From Ailanthus altissimus (Eukaryota > Streptophyta > Magnoliopsida > Sapindales > Simaroubaceae): a stretch of DNA of 64,000 nt. The stretch is taken from positions 11,115,501 to 11,179,500 of the forward strand of contig OX327693.1 in NCBI GenBank assembly GCA_946807835.1. Direction: 5' to 3'. Both the position numbers and the translations under genes were made by a program. The notes beneath the pieces are model-generated. The model ran no database searches. It saw nothing but the letters and a program-made list of their open reading frames with translations, and was not told where the DNA came from. Positions 12,601-25,453 of the stretch are shown here, piece by piece (within the stretch, counting starts at the first letter, position 1; each line of letters begins with the position of its first letter).

Positions 12601-13700
12601 GTTGTACTGTGAATCGTGAATCGACTACTTGTTTCCTACGTCAAAGTCAAATATTTACAATAATACATAATATAAAATTTCATGGTGTTATGTCAAATGA
12701 TTCCCAAGATTGATTAATTCAATTAATAGCCAAACCATAAACAAAGATTGAGCTCAAGATCCAGCAAAACAAATGATTTAAACAAACTTAAGAGAAGCAA
12801 AAATGTAGAAAGAAATAGAGAGTCAACAGGTTATGAGGTTCGGCTATAAAGCCTATAACCACGGTCGAAACAATCGGCACCAAGAAGCTTACTTAATGGA
12901 GATCAAAAGTTTAAATTACAAAGAGCACACAGCATTTTACAGAACTCAATTAGGATAAGAAATCACAAAGATATTAGCTAATGAAGGAGAGTCAATTATG
13001 AGCCTATAATCCAGCACCAATGTTTAATACTTAAATTTTTTATATTAACTCTTAATATATTATTTAACATTTAAGTAATTTATTAAGCAATGAGTTTGAT
13101 TTTATTTTCTAACTCTTGAATAATAAAATTGTTCAAATTCAAAGCTTCCAAATTTTAGAGAAGATAATGAATAATCTTTAACTTTTACTTTGTAATTTTA
13201 ACACTTAAAACTTAAAATAAAACTTTTCATTTTCTCTCTTAAAAATGATCGGCCACTTTAAATTGCAAAACTTATAAATTTTGTTTCTTTTAATAAATAT
13301 ATACAAATGCATTTAATTTCAAATTCATTTGCATTTCATTTAAATTTAATTTCACTATAACTTAATTTTAGAATTAACAATTAACTTAAGTTAAGTTAAT
13401 TTTAATTAATAATTAATTATAATAAAATATCTTAATTTTAACCTAATCCTAAAATTAACAATTAATTTAGATTAAGTTAAATACAAAATATCTTTTAACT
13501 TAACCCTTTAGTTAACAATTAAACACGGTTAAATTAAAATTTATTTAATAATTAAATAAATAAATATTTACATTAACCTAATCTTTTAGCTAACATTTAA
13601 TTATGACTAGATTTACTTAACTTTTAAGCAATGTAAATATCTTGATTATATAATAATTAAATAATTAATTAAATAAAATTATCCTTAAGCTCTTATTTAA
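12600..13700. other. AT-rich region, probably part of family A copy 1 and unknown flank
   Basis: From about 13050 the sequence is almost purely A/T with short ATTAAC/TTAAT runs. A similar AT-rich stretch occurs at the same relative place in family A copy 3 (about 41250-41400). The left end of copy 1 was not found. No coding sequence is recognised. Confidence 0.35.
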
Positions 13701-14971
13701 TTCAAAAGTGGATCCTACCTAACTTACACTTGACTAACTTAACCAAAGGCTCACTATGTGCCACATGTCAATATTTAATTGGTCAACAACAATTGTTAAT
13801 TAATTAATTTATTTAACCCTTAAGTTTTGACAAGTGCACATCCCAAGAGTTCTTGAAATAAATATTTGGTTTTGCTAGATTTTACTAGATTGAATTATTC
13901 AATCTGGTATGTGGTTCAAGTGCACAACGAGTATATTTCATATTGCGGGACTCGCTAGGTCCACGCTCAATTTGTTAAATGAAACTATTTTCTGAATCCG
14001 TGATTGATACCCCACACACACGTCACGGATATTTCAAATCAGTACATTAAATCATACAAGTTGAGGTCATAACACATACATATATTTCTTCTATCAATTA
14101 TACCCTAGATGTGCGGGGATATAAATCAGCACGGTCAAATCTTTATGAGCTCATCCGTGAACTTATCTCTAGATTCGTATCTTAATAAACAATATACGCA
14201 AACACTTTTACGATATTATTTAACCCTGTGGAAAAATCCTTTCCTAGATTTATTACTTATGGCCATAAGATTTTCTAAAATACAATCTCAGAGTTTAGAT
14301 ATATAACTCACCTATATAAGCTGACGGATCCCGTATCTACGCACACTGGACTCCATATACATTAGACCGTACCCAGCGACATATAGTAGTCAGACCACGA
14401 AAGGTCTCTGATATTCGTAGAATCAATGTATGGTGGATCACCTACAAGCCCACCGTGGCGCTCAGGTCAAAGGACCACAAATACTACTCAACTAAAAAGG
14501 AACTGCCATTGACGGCTTCATAGGATGTTTATTAAGGTCCTCGTGAGTTTGTTCAGTATCTAGTCCTGACTGAATACCCACATACCTATACAAACTTTAA
14601 GCTCGTGGTAACCTAAGAACAACAATCAGTACTATACAGATATAGACATACACTGATCTATATGAAATGAATTCACCGATAGACCCGTATCGGTGAAAAT
14701 ATATTAGAAATATAGTGTTTGAGAATATACCTGCACAATGGCATTTCTTAGCACGCAATTATAACTCTCAGTGTTGCTAACTCTTAACCCTGATCTAAAA
14801 AACTCTATACCAGAACTGAACTCTTTCAGATCATACAATATCTGTAACGTTGTAAGCATTATACCATATATGTTTAATATTAACGATTTTATTCAAAATA
14901 TTTATTATAGAAATATTAAACAATTAATATTCATACAATATTAGAATGGCACGTAAGCCCTAACTCTAACA
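13700..14971 (-). repeat. family A LTR-like repeat, copy 1
   Basis: In minus sense it starts TGTTAGAGTTAGGGCTTACG at 14971. The rest matches copies at 15850-17478 (inverted) and 37745-42753 block by block, for example TATGGCCATAAG, GGTCAAAGGACCAC and TGTTTAACCC-type blocks. There is no coding capacity. Copy 3 shows that the family has TGTTAG...CCAACA ends and 5-bp target duplications, so it is LTR-like. The left boundary here is approximate. Confidence 0.7.
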
Positions 14972-15849
14972 CTTCTTCTGTTAAGATCAACTGCAAAATT
15001 AGTATCAACAAAACTAAATAGCCAGTCTATCCAAATCACTCATTTTGAACATAAAGTCATGATATATTATTCCATTCAAATATCTTAATATCCATTTGAC
15101 TGCTTTCTATTATTCCCAACTAGAATTCCCTATGAATCTATTAACAACACTAATTGCATATACAATGTTTGGTTTGATGCAACTATTGCATACATCAGGT
15201 TTCCTACTACACTTACATAGGGTATTCTAGTTATTTGATTTATTTCCTAATTTTTTTCTAGTGGCATGGTCTTGGTTAGCTGAAATTGAGCCTTAATGAT
15301 ACTGGCACTGGTTTTAAGTCACTCATAGCAAACCTTTTAAGAATTTTGTTGACATATTCTCTTTGACTAAAGAACAGGTTGCTTGCACTTCTCTAGTCTA
15401 ATCTTCATACCTTTGATCTTCTTGGCACTGCCCAAATCCTTCATTTAAAAGACTAACTTCAACAAAGTCTTTAATCTAATTAATTCAGCCTTATCATTAT
15501 TGGCCATAAGTATGTAATTAAAATAAAGTAGTAGATATACAAATCTTTGAGCTAAATATTCTAGGAAGTACACATAACTATCATAGTTGCTTCTACAGTA
15601 TTTATGGTTGATCAAATGATTATCAAACTTCATAAACCACTACATAAGTGATTGCTTGAGTCTATACAAACTCTTTTGAAGCAGTCATACATGATTCTCT
15701 TTCCTTGGAACCTCAAAACCTTTTAGTTGGTGCATTAGATCTACTCTTTTAAGCCACTATGTAAGAAGGCTATTTTGACATCCATCTGATCCAATTCTAA
15801 ATTTTTGGCAATAATAATTGATAAAATGACCTTTATGGAGGTGTGTTTT
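14972..15849 (-). pseudogene. copia #3 fragment: reverse transcriptase to RNase H
   Basis: Minus-sense translation across frames gives copia RT blocks: Q-M-D-V-K-I-A-F-L-H near 15740-15790, a damaged Y-x-D-D region near 15500-15540, and N-K-I-L-K-R-F-A-M-S near 15310-15350. RNase H then begins with V-D-T-N-F-A-V-D-L near 14990-15020. Frequent stops show it is dead. It is cut off sharply on both sides by family A copies: RT is truncated at 15849 and RNase H at 14972. Confidence 0.72.
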
Positions 15850-17478
15850 TGTTAGGATTTGTGCTTACGTGTCATCTCATTGTTGCATGAATATTTTATT
15901 TTATAACATTTATACAGTATATTACTTATTAAATCGCTAATTATAATTATTAAATGGTTCAATGCTTGTGACACTACAGACATTATATGATCTGAAAGAG
16001 TTCAGATTTGGTCTAAAGAAGTTTAGATCAATGCTAAGAGTTAGCATCACTGAAAAACTATAAATGCTAAAGAGATAGCATGTTACCATAATCAGTGAAG
16101 TTTAAAAGTTAGAACTTTATTTGTAACGATACAAAGACCTAAGAGTACACTAATAGTAACATAATTGCAAATGTTGTTATGTAAGTCTATTCTAAAATTA
16201 TGTGTTCCTGGTCTTAATTCACCAATATAGGTCTATCGGTAAAATATTTTTATATAGACCAGTATATACTATACCTAGATGGTCTAGATAGTTACTCTTA
16301 GCTGACTATGGGCTTACAAGAAGTTTGTATAGCATACAGGTGTTCAGTAAGGACTAAATATTGAACAGATTCAATGAGGACCCTAATAGACATCCCATAA
16401 AGCCGTCAATGGAAGGTTTTCTCCAGTTGAGTAGTATACGTGATCCTTTGACCTGAGTACCGCAGTGGGCTTGTAAGTGATCTATCATACTTTGGTTGCA
16501 CACATGTCACAGACCTTTCATGGCATAACCATTGGGTGTCGTTGGATATGATCCAATGCTTATGGAGTTCGGTGTGTACAGATATAGAATCCGTCAACTT
16601 ACATGGATGAGTTATATATCCAGATGCTAAAAACTGTATCTTAGAAAGTCTTATGGCCATAAGTAACAAACCCAGGAAAAGGGTTTCCCACTGGGTTAAA
16701 CAATAGTACAAAGGTGTTTGTATATATATATATATATATATTTATCAATATACGTGTTTGGAGATTAGTTCGCGGTTGAGCATATAGAGATTTGACGGTA
16801 GTGATCTATATCCCCGCTCTCCCAGAATATAATTGGCGGAAGGATTATACGTATGCGTTATGACCTTAACTTGTATGGTCTACTACACTGATTTGTAATA
16901 TCTGTGATGTGTGCGTAGGGCATTGATCTCAAACTCACAAAATAGTTCTGTTTGACAAATCGAGAGTAGACGTAGAGAGTCCTGCAATATGAAGTATACT
17001 CGTTGGGTACTAGGACAGCGTATCGAATTGAATAGTTCGATCCAGAAAATTCCAGCAAACCGGACATTTACATCGGTCTCCCTCTGGTTGTGCATATGTC
17101 AAGACATAAGAGTTAAGTACATCAATTAGTTAATAATTAGTTGTTGACCAATAGGATGTTGACACATAGTACATTGTGGGCCAATTATTGTTTGACTTAA
17201 AAATTACCAAAATGACTTTATTTATTGAACAAATAATATCATTATTTTATTCATTAAAATGTTTATTGAATAAAATAATAATAATAAATGATATTATTAT
17301 TTAAATTAAAATCAAACAATTTATTTTTTTATTTATATTGGTATGTGTTTCTATCATGATTTAATATGATTAAATTATTTATTTAATATTAATTAAATGA
17401 TATAATAAGAATAAATTGGTGGCACTTGTAAATGGTAGGCCTTAATATGTTTCTTTAGCATCAAATAAAGTGGCATTG
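15850..17478 (+). repeat. family A LTR-like repeat, copy 2
   Basis: It begins TGTTAGGATTTGTGCTTACG at 15850 in the plus orientation and runs antiparallel to copy 1. Shared blocks include TCTTATGGCCATAAG, GATCCTTTGACC and GGGTTAAACAATA. A (TA)n run lies at 16718-16741. The right end is not defined; family B copy 1 takes over at about 17479. The minus-strand open stretches inside it have no recognisable product. Confidence 0.68.
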
Positions 17479-18809
17479 TGATGTGTGATTTAATATCCTA
17501 GAGCAAGTGCACACTATCGTATCAAGTAATCTAAGATTTTAAGTCTAGATATCGATCCCACAAGGACTATGCGATCTAATTCTATAAATCAAGTACTAAA
17601 ATTGTATCTACTTAACTTTTATTCAAAAAACTAAAATTTGGAAATTATTTAACTAATCTAATTCTATCAATTAACTTAAACAAAAGCAATGAGTAGAATT
17701 CACAAATAAAGATAATCTAGGGTTTTGACTTGTTCCCTAGTATTTCATTGGACTCATTAATCACTTAGTTAATCCCTTAATACTAATTGATTAACTTAGA
17801 CACTAATTTCATCACAAACCTCCGTCGATGGTCAAGTGACTATATTACGCATTCTAACAATCACCTATATGTTTATGATAATCAAATCAGAATGTAATTT
17901 ATTAAGATCAAGTCTAAATTATATCATACATGCCACCTAGATATATTTCTATCCTAGATGGAACTCATAGTTGTTACCCTATAATCATGCCTACCCTACG
18001 CTCAACCATGAATCTCTTTATCAAGTTCATCCATTATGGTTCCTCAATCATTCAAAATATTGATAAGATATATTGAAAGCATTAAACATAAGATAAAATG
18101 AATCAATTGAATATATCAAGTTCATAAACTAAAAATTAACACAATCTAAATTCATACTAGGTTCACATAGTCTAATCCTAGATGAACAATTTAACTCATC
18201 ACAAAACTAAAAGTATCAAACCAATTCATAAAGATCAACAAGAACAAAAATATAATGATAAAGAAAGAGAAGAAAAACTAATCAAAATGACTCATTGATG
18301 TGCTTCTCCCTTAATCTTGACTTGAAACTTGAATCTTGATCTTGGTTCTTCAATCTTTGGCTTTGTCTTTGTCTTTGATTTTGTGTTGTGAATTCTTTCT
18401 CTAAGTTTTTGTCTCTTTCTTCTTCTCCTCTTTCTCATCTTTTGGGGTTTTTAACCTTTTATTTATAGGTTTTTGTCTTCAAATTACTGTTCACAACATA
18501 CTGTAACAAAATACTATTCAACTGGTAATGTTCACAACCACGAGTGCCACGGAACTTAGCTACTAACCTGAGCGCCCTCACACTCAGTCATGGGCGCTGC
18601 GGCGCCCAACCCTGGTACTCCTTTTGTATTTTAAGTGTAACTTTTTTGTTTGACATCCGATTTGCCTTTTGTTTGTTCCTATGCGTCACATTTTCTGTCA
18701 TACATCTATTTATGATTAGAAAACATAATTAAATAGCCAAATATTTATGATTTATAGTAAAATACAAAAGTTGAGTTCATACTATACTAGTGCTTTTACG
18801 CCCCTATCA
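17479..18809 (+). repeat. family B LTR-like dispersed repeat, copy 1
   Basis: It starts TGATGTGTGATT and ends GCTTTTACGCCCCTATCA. It shares the whole length with three other copies: the GTGCACACTATCGTATCAAG start, the tract reading GATCCCACAAGGACTATG, a region of repeated TTGATCTTGG-like runs, a GC-rich GGGCGCTGCGGCGCCC block near 18590, and a conserved tail. Flanks CATTG and CTTCG agree at only 3 of 5 bases, so the insertion boundary is less certain than in copies 3 and 4. No protein is predicted. Confidence 0.7.
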
Positions 18810-18814
18810 CTTCG

Positions 18815-19500
18815 TCACGTGGGATAACTTTGGAATAAAGTCAAACATATAATTGATGATGCCAAGAAATTATTGTAGCTGTATTTTAGTGAGCTGTAAG
18901 TCCAAAAAAGTGAGAGGTTGGCTAGCAATATGGGGCTGCAAAGTATATGGCCATCTTGAATGTGCATACTAAGGAAATCAATCTCATGGTGGCCCACTTG
19001 GCATTTAGTGGGAGAAATCATAATGTCATGCTGTTGTAGCAAAGTTTCAAATTGCAATAAAAGTCTATAATGTGAATCTTCATCAGCTGAGAATAATAAA
19101 ATGTCATCAATATAAATCAATGCACTATACTGGATAGGGTCAAACACTTTCATCATAGCTTTTGGGAACAGAGATGGGGCTATCTTTAAACCAAAAGGCA
19201 TAACAGTCCACTGGTAATGATGGGCTAGTGTACAGAAAGCTGTTTTGGGTTTATCATCTGTGTGGATGCCAAGCTGCCAAAATTCTAATTTCAGATCGAA
19301 CTTTGAGAACAATTTTACTTGGGCGATTTTTGAAAACAAGGCAAGTTTATTTGGTAATGAACATTTGTCATCCTAGAGGAAATGGTTTAAAGGCTAATAA
19401 TTAATCACCAATCGGAGTTTTCCTTTAATTTGTTCACTTCTTTTATTAATATAAAAGACTTGACAGGCCCGCTGAAAAGATGTGAGCCCTATAAGTCTTT
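18815..19500 (-). pseudogene. pararetrovirus reverse transcriptase (broken)
   Basis: The open piece 18815-19339 encodes 174 residues. Visible blocks are F-S-K-F-D-L-K near residues 11-17, W-Q-L-G-I-H near 21-26, T-V-M-P-F-G-L-K near 45-52, and the catalytic Y-I-D-D at 76-79 (about 19103-19114). The upstream part of the domain is in another frame at 19340-19450, so a frameshift or stop separates them. The C-terminal tail shifts frame and ends at the family B boundary, leaving RNase H absent. RT copies the pregenomic RNA in Caulimoviridae; this one cannot. Confidence 0.82.
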
Positions 19501-19891
19501 CATGCAATAATTGGATTAACTCACTTGAGGCTAACTATAAGTGGTCTGGGTTCATGACCGGCTTTGGTAAGATTAATATCAACACTCATTTTGAAAGGAA
19601 GGGTAACAAAAAAGGTTGGGTTGGTCTATAAAGGAATTAGACACTTAAGAAGAAATTCAGTATGACTGTTAGCTGTTGATTGGGTTTTTAATTGTTTGAA
19701 AACTGGGTTGAATAAATCAAAGGAAAAGTAGTTGGGCACTTATGACCAAGGGAGAAAAAAATCTTTGAATTTAAGTCCATTGAGTTTGGTTTGGACTTTC
19801 TTTTCTAAAAGATTTTGGATAAGATCAAATTCAATAATGATGTCTTTACCAGGGAGATTGGATCCAAGGAGTTTATGAGTAATTTTGAGTT

Positions 19892-20101
19892 CTAAAAAAA
19901 TTCAAGATACAATATTTTACTGATCATGGTCATAATAAAGAGTTGATCATTGCCTGCACGAAAAGTTTGGTTGTAGGGTTTCCAGTATTTTGGTGGGAGA
20001 ATGCAAGGGTTTAAAATGGATGCTACTGCATCAGTATCGAATAATCTTGAAACTTGGATAGGATTATCATACTTGGATGGAAAGATTTTTAGTTCGACCA
20101 T
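19892..20101 (-). pseudogene. pararetrovirus aspartic protease remnant
   Basis: A 69-codon piece with a retropepsin-like core, L-F-D-T-D-A-V-A-S-I, where the family has D-T/S-G. The catalytic-loop glycycine position is therefore aspartate, which should abolish activity. It sits between the zinc-knuckle region and RT, the normal protease position in these polyproteins. The N-terminal K-I-F-P-S-K-Y motif also fits this lineage, as far as I can judge. Confidence 0.6.
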
Positions 20102-20152
20102 AGGAACTGAAATGACACTTGCAATGTACTATGTAAGGTATATCTGGATAGG

Positions 20153-20774
20153 TTAGATATGGAGGGATTCAAAGATTAACTCAGTATCTGAGGAGTCTGA
20201 TGAGGAGATAGTAAAAAGGGTATCACTATCAGGTTCACTCTGTTCAGAGAACAAGGATTCTAAATCATGATCTTTTGGGTGATTTTGGGAAATGGTTGTG
20301 ATATGGGAGAATATTTTCCTCTTTAAAGGCTTTTTTGGATAAATTTTTTCAAAATGACCTTTCTTTTTGCAAGCGAAGCATTGACTTGATTTTACTGAAG
20401 GCAGACTTTCTTTTGAAGTGTTGTCTCCTTGATTTCTGTGTAAAGCAAAACTTTCTGTGATATTTCTTCTTTTTGAAGGATGTACAGTGGCATTTATTCT
20501 TTGGACATTTAATATGAAGATCAGGACGAGCACATGCTTTTTGGATCTTTGTTTCTGTCTTATCAAATTCTTTAAAGAATTTATGCCTTGCACATAATTT
20601 GTCCAGAGTTGTAAGGATCAATTGTTGTATCACACTAAGTATGGCATTGGTCAGTGTATAACCATTTGCTTCAATAAGTCTTAACGCCTCTTTGCCAAGT
20701 GGTTCTGGGATTGAGTTGAGATAAGACTGTTTAAGGTTCAGGTCATCAATTTCAAGAACATAATACTTTGCCAC
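20153..20774 (-). pseudogene. pararetrovirus capsid-like region with CCHC zinc knuckle (frameshifted)
   Basis: Two overlapping open pieces (20349-20774 and 20153-20593) in different frames form the capsid C-terminus. The second has a zinc knuckle of the form C-F-A-C-x4-H-F-x2-I-Y near 20340-20385. Its last cysteine is replaced by tyrosine. The knuckle is followed by an acidic, serine-rich tail. The frame change between the pieces shows a break. The region would package the nucleic acid in an intact virus. Confidence 0.65.
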
Positions 20775-21053
20775 AGTTTTTTATAGTGTAATTATAAATC
20801 ATTACGTTTGAATGAACAACATTTCATCTTAAAGAATTCTTCTCTAGCTTTATCTGTGAAATGCGTTTCTTCTCCAATAAATTCTGCGAAAATAAAACCT
20901 ATAAATTGTTCCACAATAGGGGCTTGCTAGATGATCATTTGTTTGTACTCGCCAAAGTGATGGAACCAATATTTTAAGATACCTTGGAACTAGTAATTAC
21001 TTTTGAATCACTTCTGTGACAGTGATTTCTGGTTTTTGTTGATCAGTAATATA

Positions 21054-22660
21054 CTAGGCTTGGAACTTAAAAATTCTGTCAATCCACTTAGAGGGTGGAA
21101 CGTCATCAAGAGTAAAGCAATGACGTTTTTCAAAATTTTTTGAGCTTATTGGTTTATGAGGTCTTGTTGGTCTGACTGGTGAAGTGATTGTTTCATCAGA
21201 TTCTGACTCATTAACAACTTCTGCCTGTAGTTTTAAAGTTTGGGGATCTGGAGGGGTATTCATGAATTGAGTCAGGACAGGTTCTGAGATAATGGTTTGT
21301 TTAAAAGAATTTTTGGCAAAACTTTCATTTTCTATTGAAACCATCTATGTTGAACCTGAGGTTGAGGAGTAGGTTTTTTATTATGAATCAGTATCAGAAG
21401 AAGATTATGGTAGGGCCATGAACTAGGATTTTGAGGATGGAGGAAATATGGTTGGTTTTAAGAATGGTGTTGCAGGGAATGACACTGAAGGCAATGTATT
21501 AGGTAATTTAGTTTGGGGTTTTTTTGGTTATGATGATTCAGGTTCCTTTTCTCTGGATTTATGAGTTTTGGCTGGATCTTTTTTCTTCTTGTGAGGGATA
21601 AGACTGAAGCTATCCCCAAAGATGGAACTGAAATATGAGGAATAAGAGGTTGGTAATGATTGTGAGACTTTTAGAAAAGTGTCTACCAGTTTTCAGGGTT
21701 CTGTAAAATTTCTATGAAAACTTAAAGGCTGGATCTTTAAAATTTAATTTGTTTCTCCTATTTAGCAAATGGAAGTCTTTGTTGAATCAAGCTGAGAATT
21801 TGTGCATATAGTTGTTGGATTTCTTTCTTCAAGTCATTCAGAACTATCTGATGAGTTGATAGTCCCAAATTAATTTTTGTTTCTAGACGATGTTGAGATT
21901 CTTCAATCCTTTGAAAGATTCTGTTCTGTGCAACCGCATTTTAAGACTGCTAATTCAGAACAGCTTCTGCAGGAGAGACTTATTCATATGAACCATCAGC
22001 TCATCAGGTGTTTGGGTTTTTCACTTTCCATTGTTGGACTGTTTTTTCTTCTGGGTCTTATTGAGGAGTTAGTGAGGGAAACTCTTCTGGGGAGAACATG
22101 CAGATCTACGGAACCAGTTTTGGTTGGTGTTTTGGGAGAAACTGTTTAGGTTTGCATGATGAAAGAGTTTTGATGTGTATAGGTTTTTGTTTGGAATAGA
22201 TGACGTAATAGTCAAAAAAATTTAAGGGATGTCCCAACAATCCGACATCTGGAACACCCTTATCGTATCTTTTCTTCAAAAGTTGTTGAGACCTTTTCTT
22301 TTTGTTTTTCTTTTTTCTGTTGAAGTAATATTCATCATCAGAGAACGGATCTTCGAGGCACAGTTGACATTGACAATTTATGTCCCAATAACAATGTCTT
22401 GTCTTGGGATCTCTGAATGGATGTATTAATTCTCCGTTGCCATTAAATGCAGAGATGGGTAAATCATCCATTGATCTGGGATCATATGTATGTGGTTGTA
22501 GCATAAATTGTGTAGGAAAAGTGTAGGGTGGTGCGGATGGTCCTGGTTTGTCCAAGCATATTTCTACTTGTCCATTGTTTCTTTGGAAGAAGGAATGGGT
22601 TGAAGATTGGATAGGTTTTGGTGTCTGAGTTTATTTGTATTGTTGCTCATATTTTATTAT
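21054..22660 (-). pseudogene. pararetrovirus N-terminal polyprotein remnants
   Basis: Two open pieces, 22106-22555 (149 codons, probably extending in frame toward 22660) and 21054-21344 (96 codons). The first is proline-rich at its start, with C-x-C-x2-C-like cysteines near residues 58-65 and a lysine/arginine cluster near 80-95. The second ends in a D-D-V-P-P-S-K-W motif that I associate with this family of endogenous polyproteins. I cannot assign movement-protein function from sequence alone. A stop-rich gap at 21345-22105 separates them. Confidence 0.5.
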
Positions 22661-25430
22661 CCATGAGTCTAGAAAGAACTTTGTCAGTTCTTCATTGGAT
22701 AACTGTCTTGGCACATAAGTACAAGATGGACGATTTAATAAATTACGTAATTCACTATATGAAAAAAATTCTAAATATGTGGTATTGTTTAATTAATTTA
22801 TAATTTTACATAATTTATAGTATATCAGAATCTTAACACATGTTCAGAAACTCTCTATATAGCGAGCTACATATCTCAAAAGATCATTTATCTCTTTTTA
22901 TTTTTCTACCCATTTATCTATCTATCTATCGATACAAACCTAAGTTTAAATATTAATAGTTTGTAATAACATTTTCTTTTGAGATAATCCAATTATATAT
23001 TTATTTAATATTGATTTTAATTTTTCTAGTGCTAAGACATAGTCAGCAATATTTTTAAAAAATAAAGATAAACTTCTCACTATTGTAGAATGTTTGCATA
23101 GTAAAAATATTCTTAAAAAAACTTAATAGATTTGAGAGGATTTTATTAATATGAAAGATAAATCTTAGACATTGTTTAATGAATATAACGAGTTTTCATT
23201 CTAATTTTAGCACTAACAAATTTATAAATTGATGTCAATTTAATTATGAAAAAAATCACAATTCAAAATACTAATTCAAATCCTAACATTACTTTAGAAT
23301 CGAAGATGAAGAGAATTATAATGTGAATCAAAATTATTTTAGTATTTTTAAAACAAAAAATAAGGAAATTGAAGTGTTAGAATTCTAAGGAAATTTTTTG
23401 GAATAGTCTAAAATTTTAGACTATTTTTTAATTTAGCCACAATTTCACTCAATCAGCTTTGGTAGTCAAATTCGTATTGCCAGGTATGCTATTGGATTTT
23501 TTTTTTTTTAGTCTTTGCTTTCTTTGCCCTGTCGTAAGAAGTCTAGAATGATATTTGAAAGATCTTTCATAAAATCTTAGAGATTTTTGGGGAAATACAA
23601 AAAAATTAATACAAATATATCAACAAACAAAAAATATATATATTTAAAATGAACCAACCTTTCTTTTCACAAGAAATGTCAACATGGGGAACAACTGCTT
23701 CTGCGAAAGGCACTGCAAACTCGACCCTTTGGTAGGAGCCATTTAAGTTTTAGCAACAACGGAAGGTACTGAAGAAAAGGGAACTATGATGGACGAAGTG
23801 CTTGCAGCAGATGGACTAACAACAAAAGAACCATTAGTCTCGAGGTTGCAGAGTCATCTTCAGAGTCTACACTTATACCAGGGAAGCAATCAGAACCCAA
23901 AGAATTATTAATTAAGAAAAAGTCTAAAATCTTACCCTCCAAAAAGACTTGAAAAACCTGGATGCCAATAATTGTACATAAAAGTAAAACGTCAAAATAC
24001 ATTATGGTGAGAATAATTGAAATGAATGAAAAGAGAAAACATAATTATGTCAGAGAAGAACCCTATATAAGTGTAGTGTTTGTAGAAATTCTCATTAGGA
24101 TGGCCATCATTTGCATAAGAAGAAAATAAGATATCATCGGAAAGAGAGCTCATAGAATATAATGCGCTTGTGAAAGGCCCGTGCATTAAAAGAAAAAGAA
24201 CCTACAACCACACTGAGGTTCGAAGGGCTCAAGGTTCATAAATCGTCCTCCATTATGAGTGTGTAAAGGAGGTGACGTACGTAGAGTTGACGGGTAGAAA
24301 GAGAATCAAACGGTATAAGTGTTTATGAGAAATCTACTCATTCTAGAAATATTTCCTGAGAAACCTCTCCCTCTCAGGAATAAAGGGAAAGGTCAAGCTG
24401 GTCTAGCAGTTATACGAACCAAAAGAAGTAGGGACTTTATAAGGGCACCCAGATTTCTTCTAATCCCTACTAACTACCACTACATGCTTCTTAAATCTTG
24501 TCTTTTTATCCTCAAAATCATAAAATGTTTTTCTTTCCTCTTTAGAAGATAAGTGGTAGTTTAAACAAATTATAAGTCAAGAAATAAATTATAAAGGGTT
24601 AATGAGTAGGGTGGAGGGATCATAACATTCAGAGGGATTACATCTTAGAGTAGATGGAAAATATTAGAATAAACTTAAAGTAGTAAGAGGTTGGTTATAT
24701 TAAGAAATTCGTGAATGATATGGGAGAATAGGGAATTAGAAGTAAAGAAAGAACTCCTAAAGTAATGAAAGTTCGCCAGCTTCATGGAGGGAGGTTTTTT
24801 TGGTATAGTTCTCCCGCGAGATGATTCCTTATATTGAAGATTTTGTGGGTGGATGCTTAAGTCATCACCGGATTGCTTAGCGCAATTGAGGGTGACAGTT
24901 TAGGTTATCACCTAATTACTTGGCATGATTTGGGGGATAATGCTTCCCAAAATCATGGAATTCTATCCAAGAGTAGCGCTAGTTGTCACTTATAATGACT
25001 TGTCTTTTTTGAATTGCTTGAATTAATGTGGATACTGTCATATGGCTAAGGATCAATATTGTGAATTAACTGATCAAGTTGATCGACATATTTTGAAATA
25101 CCGAGAAGCTTTGGAGACTGGTGCTTTCAGTGGATGAGTGGCTCGGTATATCTATGCTGCTAGTTGTTCGAGGTGCTCGGACTGACCCAATCAAGATTTC
25201 TGATAAAGTTGTAGAAAAGTGCAGGGTCAAGTCTCTATTGTTTGATTTGGTTAGGTTCTGAGTTAGTCAGAGTAGTAGAATGATATTTCGCACAAGTTTT
25301 GAGCTTTTGGGACCATCTTTCTAGGTGAAGTTGGCTATAAGCCCAAATGTTAATGCTTTGGATTTGTTTTTTTTGGGTGAAACAGGTTGTGGGCCTATAA
25401 ATTGGGCCTTTGAGATTTTCAAAGGGGAAC
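22660..25430. other. AT-rich region and unidentified degenerate repeat
   Basis: 22.7-23.6 kb is simple AT-rich sequence. 23.65-25.43 kb is less AT-rich and has short minus-strand open stretches (23784-24002, 23992-24186) that could be a decayed transposon gag. I cannot match them to a family. No host gene is recognised. Confidence 0.35.
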
Positions 25431-25432
25431 AA

Positions 25433-25453
25433 TTATTATTATTATTATTATTA
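25433..25453. repeat. (ATT)n microsatellite
   Basis: Seven consecutive ATT/TTA units, with no other feature around it. Confidence 0.85.

Larger units (their letters stand above)
18810..22660 (-). mobile_element. endogenous pararetrovirus (Caulimoviridae-type), degenerate
   Basis: Read on the minus strand from about 22660, several open pieces appear in the order of a plant pararetrovirus polyprotein: an N-terminal piece (22106-22660), a proline/serine-rich piece (21054-21344), a capsid-like region with a CCHC zinc knuckle (20153-20774), an aspartic protease remnant (19892-20101) and a reverse transcriptase (18815-19500). The RT has the Y-I-D-D box typical of Caulimoviridae rather than copia Y-V/M-D-D. 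No LTR is seen. Frames are interrupted throughout, and the element stops at the RT/RNase H junction at 18810 against family B copy 1. It is a non-functional old copy; the genus is undetermined. Confidence 0.75.

Noticed and set aside
16406..17095. Minus-strand open stretches inside family A copy 2
   Set aside because: They are in a non-coding LTR-like repeat and the frames are not kept in the other copies.
23784..24186. Two adjacent minus-strand open pieces
   Set aside because: No family resemblance seen; I could not call them a gag or gene.
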